Shown here in pieces: positions 1-5,273 of a DNA stretch of 9,033 nucleotides. This DNA is from Candidatus Omnitrophota bacterium (GTDB lineage: Bacteria; Omnitrophota; Gorgyraeia; Zapsychrales; Fredricksoniimonadaceae): positions 1 through 9,033 of the forward strand of contig JAHFGE010000059.1 in the NCBI GenBank assembly GCA_023247575.1, written 5' to 3'. The notes beneath the pieces are model-generated. The model was not told the DNA's origin. It searched no databases and saw only the letters and a program-made list of their open reading frames with translations. The position numbers and the translations under genes are program-made. Each line of letters begins with the position of its first letter. The first letter of the stretch is position 1.

Positions 1-311
1 TTATATTCGTTACCACTAAAAATAAAACCGAAGCCAAGAAAATAGCCCGGGGGTTGTTAAAAGAGCGGCTGGCCGCTTGTATCAACATTATGGGAGGTGT
101 GGAGTCTTTGTTTTGGTGGCAGGGAAAAATTGATAAGGCCCCGGAAGCTTTGATGATCATAAAAACGAAACAGAAACTCTTTGAAAAAATCGTTTCGAAA
201 GTTAAACTGTGGCACAGTTACCAAAATCCAGAAATCATTGCTTTGCCAATTCAAGCAGGCAGCTGGAATTATTTGAAATGGATTGATGAAAATTTATGTT
301 ATCACGCTTAA
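1..311 (+). CDS. cutA: CutA1-like divalent cation tolerance protein (5' end outside the window)
   Basis: The frame is open from base 3 (IFVTTKNKTEAKKIA...) to the TAA at 309-311 and gives 102 residues. It carries the family hallmarks: LLKERLAACINI, the VESLFWWQGKI strand, ALMIIKT and the PEIIALPIQAGSWNYLKWI C-terminus. CutA1 proteins are about 105-115 residues long and form compact ferredoxin-like trimers. They bind divalent metals in vitro and were linked to copper tolerance in E. coli, but their real role is debated. Only a few N-terminal residues should be missing, so the true start lies just upstream of the window; the in-frame TTG at 54 is inside the conserved fold and is not a credible start. 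The last 16 bases overlap the next gene, which suggests translational coupling. The family call is firm; the function is inferred from the family. Confidence 0.93.
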   Translation, partial: IFVTTKNKTEAKKIARGLLKERLAACINIMGGVESLFWWQGKIDKAPEALMIIKTKQKLFEKIVSKVKLWHSYQNPEIIALPIQAGSWNYLKWIDENLCYHA

Positions 312-796
312 TAATGATAGCGATGTTTGTTTTCTTGTCCCCTTATGCTTTTGCCAGCGGCAATCTACCCTCCAGTGCCGTGGAGGGGGCTTTGGTTGGC
401 AAGCCCGCCCCCGAATTTACTTTGGAGACAACTGCCGGTGTTCAACAGAGTTTGAGCCAGGCCCAGGCTGGCCAAAGAGCCATCCTCTTTTTTTGGGCTA
501 CCTGGTGCCCTCATTGTCATGAAGCGCTAGAGAGTATTAGCCTCCACCTCAATGATATTAAACTCAAGGGTGCGCGGGTTCTTTTAGTAAATTCTGGAGA
601 GAACAAGGCTGAGGCAAAAGAGTATTTGATGAGTCATCAATTGCCCTTGGTCAGCTTTTTAGATGAGGATAATACCATTGCGGGTCAATACGGGGTGATT
701 GGCATACCGACTTTATTTTTTATCGACGAGAAAGGTATTATCCGTTCCATACTACACGAATTTCCTTCCGATTACGAGGCAGAGTTCACGAAATAA
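296..796 (+). CDS. Secreted TlpA/ResA-type thioredoxin-like protein
   Basis: The product is 166 residues. The N-terminus (MLSRLIMIAMFVFLSPYAFA) is a hydrophobic signal segment ending in AFA at about residue 20, so the protein is probably exported or membrane tethered. The thioredoxin fold follows: GKPAPEFTLE at 35-44, the redox motif WATWCPHC with cysteines at 71 and 74, and the cis-proline loop GIPTLFFID with Pro138. This arrangement is typical of the TlpA/ResA/DsbE group, which handles thiol-disulfide exchange outside the cytoplasm, for example in cytochrome c maturation or disulfide reduction. The substrate cannot be told from sequence, and no cytochrome genes are in view. The ATG at 296 overlaps the cutA 3' end by 16 bases and has no strong ribosome binding site, which fits coupling; the ATG at 314 is a possible alternative that shortens the signal peptide. 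Confidence 0.9.
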   Translation: MLSRLIMIAMFVFLSPYAFASGNLPSSAVEGALVGKPAPEFTLETTAGVQQSLSQAQAGQRAILFFWATWCPHCHEALESISLHLNDIKLKGARVLLVNSGENKAEAKEYLMSHQLPLVSFLDEDNTIAGQYGVIGIPTLFFIDEKGIIRSILHEFPSDYEAEFTK

Positions 797-800
797 TTAG

Positions 801-882
801 TGTCATGCCCGAAATCTTTTATCGGGCATCTAGGACTTGCTACTTACTAGATTCCCGATAGAAGCATTCGGGAATGACAAAG
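801..882. repeat. TGTCA...TGACA palindromic element with two internal hairpins
   Basis: The outer ends TGTCAT (801-806) and ATGACA (874-879) are inverted repeats. Inside are two hairpins: GCCCGA/TCGGGC (807-827) and ATTCCCGA/TCGGGAAT arms with a few mismatches (851-875). It fills the gap between two convergent genes and could act as a two-way transcript end, although no long T-run follows closely. A related copy lies at 4027-4116, sharing GATTCCCGATA and CGGGAATGACAAAGA with it. REP-like elements with TTCCCG/CGGGAA arms occur in many bacterial groups. Confidence 0.85.
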
Positions 883-889
883 ATAGTTA

Positions 890-2398
890 TTATTTTTTAT
901 TGATATTTACAGAACTTATAATATTCGCCTCAAATTTCAGCTTGGTCAGGAAGCTGACGATGGCTTCACTCTTTCTCTGAGCCAGCATCATATCTTTGAA
1001 ATTGTCTTTGTCGATTTGGTATTCTTGTTCATCGATAGGTTGGACGCTTTCCAGATAAATAATCGCCGGGCCTTGAGAGGTGGTTATAACAGTGCTGAGG
1101 CGGTTTTGCATGTTCATAGTTAAAGTGGCTTCCTGGAACTCTGCAATCAATCCCATGTTGGCGGTATATTCTCCTCGGTCAAACAGGGGTGTTTCATCCA
1201 CTTTGGCACCGGTGCTTTTAGCTAATTCTTTAAAAGTTTTCTTTTGCTTTAATCCCTCTTGAATATTCTTGAGAGCACTATCAGCTTTGGTTTTGGCCAG
1301 TCCAAAGCCTTTGTCCATCAGCAGGGCGTTTCTGGCATCATCTTTGGCCTGGTCAAAAGGCGGAATGAGAGATTCCAGGTGTACTTTAATTCTAAATACC
1401 ATCCATCCGTCGGGCATCTCGGTGACCTGGCCATACTGGCCCTGCTTCATGCTAAAAATCTTCTTGACCAGCTCCGGTGACCAGGCAAAGGTCAGCATCG
1501 GCTGGGCCTGGGTAAATAGCCCGGTTTCTGTGACTTGGGCCTGATGTTTTTGGGCCAGCGCGTAGAGACGAGGCAACCTGTGGTGAGCGTAGTCGAACCA
1601 TGCCTCGTCTCTACCTTCAGGTTTAAGTTCTTTAGCCAAATTTGTCGCTTCCTTTTTGGCAGTCTGCTTTTGTTCCTCTGTTGCTTTATCTGAATAGGTG
1701 AAAAGAACATACTCGACATTAATCATAGGCGGTTTGCGGAAGGCTTCCTTATGATTGTCGTAGTATTGTTTGATTTCACTATTCGTAACTGTTAAATCCC
1801 TGGCAGCTGTAAGAGGATCAAACAGCGCATAGGCCAATTTGATTTTTTCATTGCGCAAGGTGTATTCTTTTTTAAGATCATCTTCGCTGATACTTGGGTT
1901 TCCAACCGCCTGATCTAACAATTTTTTTATGGTTAACTGAGAACGGATACCTTCTTCAAAATCATTCACTTTGCGGTCAAAGCCCTGGGGACTTTCGACA
2001 ATGGTCTGGTACATGGAGCGGTCGAATTGCCCATGAGGACTGAAAAAGGGAAGGGAGGCAATAAATGCCACCACTTCCTGGTCTGAGGTTTTAATACCGC
2101 GTTTTCTGGCTTCATGAAGAAGCAGCAGACGATCCCAGGCCTCTTCTTCCAGATTCAGACGATTGGCGATTTTAAAAAATTGGTCGCCGTAAAGCATAAT
2201 GGCCTGATCACGGCTATCCAGGTAGGCTTTTTCAAAATTGCGCATAGGCACGCCATGGCCATACATTTTACCGGCGATATTGATGGAATTTTCTAATCGC
2301 CAGGCGGTACCGAACACGCCGAAGGAAAGAATAATGACAACGGCAACGACCCAGAGGATTTTTTTTGACACACCTTTGTGGCGAAGAACGCTAAGCAT
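890..2398 (-). CDS. PpiD/SurA-like membrane-anchored periplasmic folding factor
   Basis: The product is 502 residues from the ATG at 2398. A short basic N-terminus (MLSVLRHKGVSKK) precedes one membrane segment (ILWVVAVVIILSFGVFG, about residues 14-30), the usual PpiD layout with the bulk in the periplasm. The SurA-N-like helical part follows (EEEAWDRLLLLHEARKRGI; LPFFSPHGQFDRSMYQTIV; IRSQLTIKKLL). The middle region (PPMINVEYVLF ... FSMKQGQYGQVTEMPDGWMVFRI) resembles a parvulin domain, but I see no GGDLGWF-type motif, so it may be a chaperone without isomerase activity. Residues 262-279 are encoded by a 53-bp palindromic repeat. An upstream in-frame ATG at 2464 was rejected: it would add 22 residues ahead of the anchor, read across the divergent promoters and start opposite the neighbour's first codon. 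A TATAAT box ends 7 bases before the chosen start. Confidence 0.85.
   Translation of the reverse strand: MLSVLRHKGVSKKILWVVAVVIILSFGVFGTAWRLENSINIAGKMYGHGVPMRNFEKAYLDSRDQAIMLYGDQFFKIANRLNLEEEAWDRLLLLHEARKRGIKTSDQEVVAFIASLPFFSPHGQFDRSMYQTIVESPQGFDRKVNDFEEGIRSQLTIKKLLDQAVGNPSISEDDLKKEYTLRNEKIKLAYALFDPLTAARDLTVTNSEIKQYYDNHKEAFRKPPMINVEYVLFTYSDKATEEQKQTAKKEATNLAKELKPEGRDEAWFDYAHHRLPRLYALAQKHQAQVTETGLFTQAQPMLTFAWSPELVKKIFSMKQGQYGQVTEMPDGWMVFRIKVHLESLIPPFDQAKDDARNALLMDKGFGLAKTKADSALKNIQEGLKQKKTFKELAKSTGAKVDETPLFDRGEYTANMGLIAEFQEATLTMNMQNRLSTVITTSQGPAIIYLESVQPIDEQEYQIDKDNFKDMMLAQRKSEAIVSFLTKLKFEANIISSVNINKK
1562..1614. repeat. 53-bp GTAGAGACG palindromic element inside the PpiD-like gene
   Basis: Ends are GTAGAGACGAGGCA and TGCCTCGTCTCTAC with an imperfect match extending inward; the core carries a GGTGAGCGTAGTCGAACC module. 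It is identical, base for base, to 3215-3267. Read on the minus strand it adds RDEAWFDYAHHRLPRLY to the protein, between LAKELKPEG and ALAQKHQ, with no stop and no frame change. Confidence 0.95.
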
Positions 2399-2405
2399 AG
2401 GGGCG

Positions 2406-2434
2406 ATTATATATGAGCCTTCTGGCTTTGACAA
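2406..2434 (-). promoter_or_regulatory. Sigma-70-type promoter for the PpiD-like gene, leaderless start
   Basis: On the minus strand TTGTCA (2434-2429), a 17-bp spacer and a perfect TATAAT (2411-2406) are followed 7 bases later by the ATG at 2398. Transcription would begin at or next to the start codon, and no Shine-Dalgarno sequence is present. Its -35 box overlaps that of the promoter on the other strand. Confidence 0.8.
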
Positions 2435-2456
2435 GTGTAAACCCTGCTTATATACT
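2428..2456 (+). promoter_or_regulatory. Consensus sigma-70-type promoter for the metallophosphatase gene, leaderless start
   Basis: A perfect TTGACA (2428-2433), a 17-bp spacer and TATACT (2451-2456) are followed after 6 bases by the ATG at 2463. The expected transcription start coincides with the first base of the coding region, so the mRNA should lack a leader. There is no Shine-Dalgarno sequence between the -10 box and the ATG. Confidence 0.85.
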
Positions 2457-2462
2457 AGCCCC

Positions 2463-3179
2463 ATGAGAACCTTTGTGATCGGTGATATCCATGGTGCTTA
2501 CCAGGCGCTTGTTCAGTGTCTGGGCCGTTGCGGGTTTGATTATGCCCAGGATCGCTTGATTGCCCTGGGGGATGTCTGCGACGGCTATCCGCAAGTCAAC
2601 CTCTGTATCGAGGAGCTTTTAAAAATCAAGCACTGCGATTACCTTATCGGTAACCATGACTTGTGGGTTTTAGATTGGGCCCTTAAAGGGGAAAAGAAGG
2701 ATATTTGGCTTTCTCAGGGCGGGTCAGCCACGATATCGTCTTATAGCGCAGGGCCGATGCCGCAGGCGCATGTTGATTTTTTGCACAATGCTCACCCTTG
2801 GCTGGAAGTGGACGGGAAAGTATTTGTGCACGGTGGTTTCGATTTGCATTCACCCCTGCAGAGCCAAGCTTTGCAAAAGCTGGTTTGGGACAGAGACTTG
2901 CTTTATGTGGCCTGGAAAAAATTCCTGGAAAACGATGGTAAAGACGCAAGTAGAGACGCAGCATTGCTGCGTCTCTACCAATACGAAGAAATTTTTATTG
3001 GACATACACCAACCCAGAATTTTCACTCCACCAGGCCGGTGCATTTTTGCAATGTCTGGGATTTGGATACCGGAGCCGGCTGGTCAGGATGTTTAACTAT
3101 TATGGATGTGCAATCAAAACAGTATTGGCAATCGGATTCGACACCCAGCCTTTATCCGGGGTTTCACAATCGACAATGA
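2463..3179 (+). CDS. PP1/PP2A-type metallophosphatase (serine/threonine phosphatase-like)
   Basis: The product is 238 residues and starts directly with the first metal-binding motif, MRTFVIGDIHG (Asp8, His10), which fixes the start. The other calcineurin-like motifs come in order: GDVCDGY (Asp37, Asp40), GNHD (Asn64, His65), HGG (His123) and GHT (His181), then a DTGAGW stretch. These residues normally hold two metal ions that activate water for phosphoester hydrolysis. The second motif lacks the usual arginine of GDxxDRG, so substrate choice may differ. Targets could be phosphoproteins or small dinucleotides; sequence does not decide. Residues 163-172 (SRDAALLRLY) come from a 29-bp palindrome placed just before the EEIFIGHT core. 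The gene is divergent from the PpiD-like gene and its TGA overlaps the ATG of the next gene (ATGA), indicating a two-gene operon. Confidence 0.92.
   Translation: MRTFVIGDIHGAYQALVQCLGRCGFDYAQDRLIALGDVCDGYPQVNLCIEELLKIKHCDYLIGNHDLWVLDWALKGEKKDIWLSQGGSATISSYSAGPMPQAHVDFLHNAHPWLEVDGKVFVHGGFDLHSPLQSQALQKLVWDRDLLYVAWKKFLENDGKDASRDAALLRLYQYEEIFIGHTPTQNFHSTRPVHFCNVWDLDTGAGWSGCLTIMDVQSKQYWQSDSTPSLYPGFHNRQ
2950..2978. repeat. 29-bp perfect GTAGAGACG palindrome inside the metallophosphatase gene
   Basis: The arms GTAGAGACGCAGCA and TGCTGCGTCTCTAC are exact reverse complements (14 bp each) around a single T. It is translated in frame as SRDAALLRLY in a surface stretch before the GHT motif. Confidence 0.95.
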
Positions 3180-3901
3180 AATTATATTTAATTCCCAACA
3201 TTTTAACCCAAGAGGTAGAGACGAGGCAACCTGTGGTGAGCGTAGTCGAACCATGCCTCGTCTCTACTAATTCTATCCCCGTCGCCGTTTCCCAGGCCAT
3301 CAGGCCTATTCGGCTTTTTTTTGTCGAAGAGCCTAAAGCGGCCCGGGCGCTTTTAAGAAGGCTGGATGCCAATTTTCCTTTGGGTGAATGTACCTTTGTA
3401 CCGTGGAATGAACATACGAAAAATTCCGTTGAATTTAAAAATGGTCAGGACGCCGGCATCATTTCCGAAGCCGGGTACCCTTGTGTGGCTGATCCCGGTG
3501 CTGAGCTGGTGCGCTTGGCCCATGCCCAAGCCATAGAAGTAGTGCCCTTGCCAGGGGCTTCTTCGATCATCCTGGCTTTGGCAGCATCTGGCTTAAACGG
3601 CCAACAATTTGCTTTCAACGGCTACTTGCCCAAAGAAAGGCAAGAACGCCTAAAGAAAATTAAAATTTTGGAACAAAGAGCCACCCAGGAAGGACAGACC
3701 CAGATTGTCATGGAGGCACCGTATCGTAGTCAGAATCTTTTGGGAGATATCTTGAGTGTCTGTCATCCTAAAACCTTGCTTTGCGTGGCTTGCGATGTAA
3801 CAGGGCATCATCAGATGATTAAGACTTTGCCGGTGGATGAGTGGAAAAAGAAGGGAATAGTTTTAGACAAAATACCGACATTATTTTTAATGAGCACGTG
3901 A
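3176..3901 (+). CDS. RsmI-like SAM-dependent methyltransferase (tetrapyrrole methylase fold)
   Basis: The product is 241 residues. It starts MKLYLIPNIL, the first strand of this fold, at an ATG that shares bases with the upstream stop (ATGA). Later features are FFVEEPKAARALLRRL, the SAM-site stretch GIISEAGYPCVADPGAELV, PLPGASSIILALAASGLNGQ, FNGYLPKE and TQIVMEAPYRSQNLL. The family includes RsmI, which methylates the ribose of C1402 in 16S rRNA. This shorter paralogue with MKLYLIP and FAFNGYLPKERQER is the type found in Bacteroidetes and others, whose target is not settled. A 53-bp repeat encodes residues 14-31 (VETRQPVVSVVEPCLVST) just after the first strand, where relatives have a short linker. 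Coupling to the phosphatase suggests joint expression; a functional link is not shown. Confidence 0.88.
   Translation: MKLYLIPNILTQEVETRQPVVSVVEPCLVSTNSIPVAVSQAIRPIRLFFVEEPKAARALLRRLDANFPLGECTFVPWNEHTKNSVEFKNGQDAGIISEAGYPCVADPGAELVRLAHAQAIEVVPLPGASSIILALAASGLNGQQFAFNGYLPKERQERLKKIKILEQRATQEGQTQIVMEAPYRSQNLLGDILSVCHPKTLLCVACDVTGHHQMIKTLPVDEWKKKGIVLDKIPTLFLMST
3215..3267. repeat. 53-bp GTAGAGACG palindromic element inside the methyltransferase gene
   Basis: It is identical to 1562-1614 and lies in the same orientation on the plus strand. Here the plus strand is read, in the frame starting GTA GAG ACG, so the same DNA encodes an unrelated peptide (VETRQPVVSVVEPCLVS) compared with the PpiD-like gene. 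Confidence 0.95.
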
Positions 3902-3935
3902 CTTGTGTGAATGAATTGAACACAAGTCACTGTGC
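3894..3935 (+). terminator. Strong hairpin overlapping the methyltransferase stop codon
   Basis: GTGACTTGTGT (3898-3908) and ACACAAGTCAC (3920-3930) form an 11-bp stem with an 11-base loop. GCAC (3894-3897) and GTGC (3932-3935) extend it past a single bulged T. The TGA stop (3899-3901) lies in the left arm. No T-run follows, so it is either a factor-dependent end or an mRNA-stabilising hairpin and not a classic intrinsic terminator. Confidence 0.5.
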
Positions 3936-3940
3936 GAATT

Positions 3941-3963
3941 AACCCTGAGCTTGGTCGAAGGTT
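3941..3963. repeat. Short REP-like motif related to the TGAGC...GTCGAAGG family
   Basis: AACC (3941-3944) and GGTT (3960-3963) flank CTGAGCTTGGTCGAA. A CCTGAGC(N)GTCGAAGG-type repeat recurs in many bacterial genomes, and a related form (CCCGAGCGGAGTCGAGGG) is at 7235-7252 in this window. Confidence 0.5.
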
Positions 3964-3972
3964 ATTTACAGC

Positions 3973-4001
3973 TTTACTTTTGTCGGCGCATTGTCTATAA
4001 T
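3973..4001 (+). promoter_or_regulatory. Putative sigma-70-type promoter for hisG
   Basis: TTTACT (3973-3978), a 17-bp spacer and a perfect TATAAT (3996-4001). Transcription would start near 4008 and give a leader of about 115 bases that carries the whole palindromic element at 4027-4116. Confidence 0.65.
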
Positions 4002-4026
4002 TGACCCTAATAATTAAATAAAAATT

Positions 4027-4116
4027 TGTCACCCCCGAATGCTTTAATCGGGGGTCCAGTAATACGCAAGTCTTAGATTCCCGATAATCCCGCCAAGGCG
4101 GGACGGGAATGACAAA
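4027..4116. repeat. TGTCA...TGACA palindromic element in the hisG leader
   Basis: Ends TGTCA (4027-4031) and TGACA (4110-4114). The left hairpin has CCCCCGA/TCGGGGG-type arms (4032-4054). The right half, ATTCCCG ... CGGGAAT, contains a second nested hairpin, TCCCGCC/GGCGGGA. It is related to 801-882; the right half here is longer because of the nested hairpin. Its right end reaches to 8 bases before the hisG ATG and includes an in-frame ATG at 4109. Confidence 0.85.
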
Positions 4117-4123
4117 GAATATT

Positions 4124-4999
4124 ATGAAACAACTCAAACTTGGTTTGCCCAAAGGCAGTTTGCAGGAGGCGACTTTTGCCCTTTTTGAAAAAGCGGGCTT
4201 TAAGGTGTATGTGTCCACCCGTTCTTATTTTCCGCAAATCGACGATGAGGAGATCTCACCGGTGCTGTTGCGGGCCCAGGAAATGTCCCGTTACGTCGAG
4301 GATAAAACTTTAGACTGCGGCATCACCGGCCATGATTGGATTGAGGAAAATTCTTCCGATGTGGTGCGGTTAGCGCAGCTTTTATATGCCAAACAAACCA
4401 GCAGCAAGGTGCGCTGGGTGCTGGCGGTGCCGGAAGGCTCTCCAATCAAGTCGGTGAAAGATTTGGCAGGCAAAAAAATTGCCACCGAACTCGTCAACGT
4501 CACTAAAAAGTATTTAGCTAAGCATAACGTTAAAGCGGATGTGGAATTTTCTTGGGGGGCCACCGAGGCTAAAGTGACCGGCGGCCTGGTCGATGCCATT
4601 GTGGAGCTGACCGAAACCGGCAGCAGCTTGCGGGCTAACAACCTTCGTATCGTCGATACTTTGTGCGAGTCCACCACCCAGTTTATTGCCAACCAAGAGG
4701 CCGCGGCCGATCCCTGGAAAAAGAAAAAAATGCAGCAGGTTATCATGCTTTTAAAAGGGGCCCTGGATGCCAAGAACATGGTTGGCCTTAAAATGAATCT
4801 GGCCCGTAAAGATTTGGACAAAGTTCTCAAAGTGCTGACCGCCTTGAAAAATCCAACCATCTCTCCTTTGGCCGATGATCGATGGATAGCCCTGGAAACA
4901 GTGATTGAGGAATCGACGGTACGCCAGATTATCCCTGCGCTCAAAGAGGCCGGTGCCGAAGGAATCATTGAATATTCGTTGAATAAATTGATTTATTGA
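4124..4999 (+). CDS. hisG: ATP phosphoribosyltransferase, long form
   Basis: HisG joins ATP to PRPP in the first, committed step of histidine synthesis. The product is 291 residues, the length of the long, self-sufficient form that needs no HisZ. The N-terminus LKLGLPKGSLQEATFALFEKAGF and the PRPP-binding stretch DAIVELTETGSSLRANNL (about residues 157-174) are clear. A C-terminal ACT-like regulatory domain spans about 219-288 (NMVGLKMNLARKDLDKVLKVL ... VRQIIPALKEAGAEGIIEY) and should give feedback inhibition by histidine. I chose the ATG at 4124 because it leads straight into the conserved MKQLKLGLPKGS start. The in-frame ATG at 4109 lies inside a palindromic repeat and would add MTKNI. Neither start has a good Shine-Dalgarno sequence. 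No other his gene is nearby, so the pathway is dispersed in this genome. Confidence 0.96.
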   Translation: MKQLKLGLPKGSLQEATFALFEKAGFKVYVSTRSYFPQIDDEEISPVLLRAQEMSRYVEDKTLDCGITGHDWIEENSSDVVRLAQLLYAKQTSSKVRWVLAVPEGSPIKSVKDLAGKKIATELVNVTKKYLAKHNVKADVEFSWGATEAKVTGGLVDAIVELTETGSSLRANNLRIVDTLCESTTQFIANQEAAADPWKKKKMQQVIMLLKGALDAKNMVGLKMNLARKDLDKVLKVLTALKNPTISPLADDRWIALETVIEESTVRQIIPALKEAGAEGIIEYSLNKLIY

Positions 5000-5000
5000 T

Positions 5001-5062
5001 GGTTCGACTCGACCCGCCAAAGGCGGGTCTCGCTCACCATTAGAAGAGTCGAAGGGTTTTTT
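5001..5062 (+). terminator. Repeat-derived intrinsic terminator after hisG
   Basis: TTCGACTC (5003-5010) pairs with GAGTCGAA (5046-5053), enclosing a second hairpin ACCCGCC-AAA-GGCGGGT (5012-5028). GGG and then six T bases (5057-5062) follow, as expected for an intrinsic terminator. The left side, GGTTCGACT ... CGCTCACCA, is the module also found in the core of the 53-bp palindromes, split here by the inner hairpin. Confidence 0.75.
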
Positions 5063-5090
5063 GGATAAATCGCTGATTACATGTTACACT
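5061..5090 (+). promoter_or_regulatory. Putative promoter for the mS38-like gene
   Basis: TTGGAT (5061-5066), an 18-bp spacer and TACACT (5085-5090) with an upstream TG (5082-5083, extended -10). The expected start lies near the very strong ribosome binding site AAAAGGAGG at 5094-5102. Confidence 0.5.
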
Positions 5091-5105
5091 TTTAAAAGGA
5101 GGATT

Positions 5106-5207
5106 ATGCCCTGCGGCAGAAAAAGGAAACTTAGAAAAATCCGCACGCATAAACGCAAGAAATTGCGTAAAGCGCTGCGTCATTTGAAAAAACGAGCCAC
5201 ACAGTAG
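5106..5207 (+). CDS. Small basic ribosome-associated protein, AURKAIP1/COX24 (mS38)-like
   Basis: The product is 33 residues: MPCGRKRKLRKIRTHKRKK, then LRKALRHLKKRATQ. About half of the residues are lysine or arginine. The pattern MPxGKKRKxxKxxTHKRKKxxR...RHxKK matches the small bacterial AURKAIP1/COX24-domain proteins that I know from Bacteroidetes, related to mitochondrial mS38 and actinobacterial bS22, which bind the small ribosomal subunit. The start is certain: a near-perfect AAAGGAGG sits three bases upstream of the ATG, and a promoter-like sequence lies just before it. The stop TAG (5205-5207) is formed by the GTAGAG end of the palindromic repeat at 5204, so the repeat probably changed the C-terminus. 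It probably shares a transcript with the TPR gene 66 bases downstream. Confidence 0.8.
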   Translation: MPCGRKRKLRKIRTHKRKKLRKALRHLKKRATQ

Positions 5208-5256
5208 AGACGAGGCATGGTTCGACTACGCTCACCACAGGTTGCCTCGTCTGTAC
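5204..5256. repeat. 53-bp GTAGAGACG palindromic element between the mS38-like and TPR genes
   Basis: This is the same element as at 1562 and 3215, in the opposite orientation, with one mismatch (CTGTAC instead of CTCTAC at the right end). It ends 4 bases before the AAGGCAGG ribosome binding site of the TPR gene. Confidence 0.95.
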
Positions 5257-5273
5257 TATAAAGGCAGGTAGCC

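Noticed and set aside
2399..2464. Upstream start at 2464 for the PpiD-like gene and at 2238 for the metallophosphatase
   Set aside because: Both longer frames run through the promoter region. The family N-termini (MLSVLRHKG before the membrane anchor; MRTFVIGDIHG) begin at 2398 and 2463, right after good -10 boxes.
3047..3175. Start at 3047 for the methyltransferase
   Set aside because: The extra 43 residues are the phosphatase gene read in another frame. The conserved MKLYLIP start is at 3176 with an ATGA overlap.
3100..3372. Minus-strand frame across 3100-3372, and similar frames across the other 53-bp elements
   Set aside because: They are openings created by the stop-free frames of the palindrome (VETRHGSTTLTTGCLVS) on the strand opposite to clear genes, with no start signal or conserved content.
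4291..5020. Minus-strand open frames opposite hisG
   Set aside because: They are shadows of the well-supported hisG gene, with no family resemblance or ribosome binding site.
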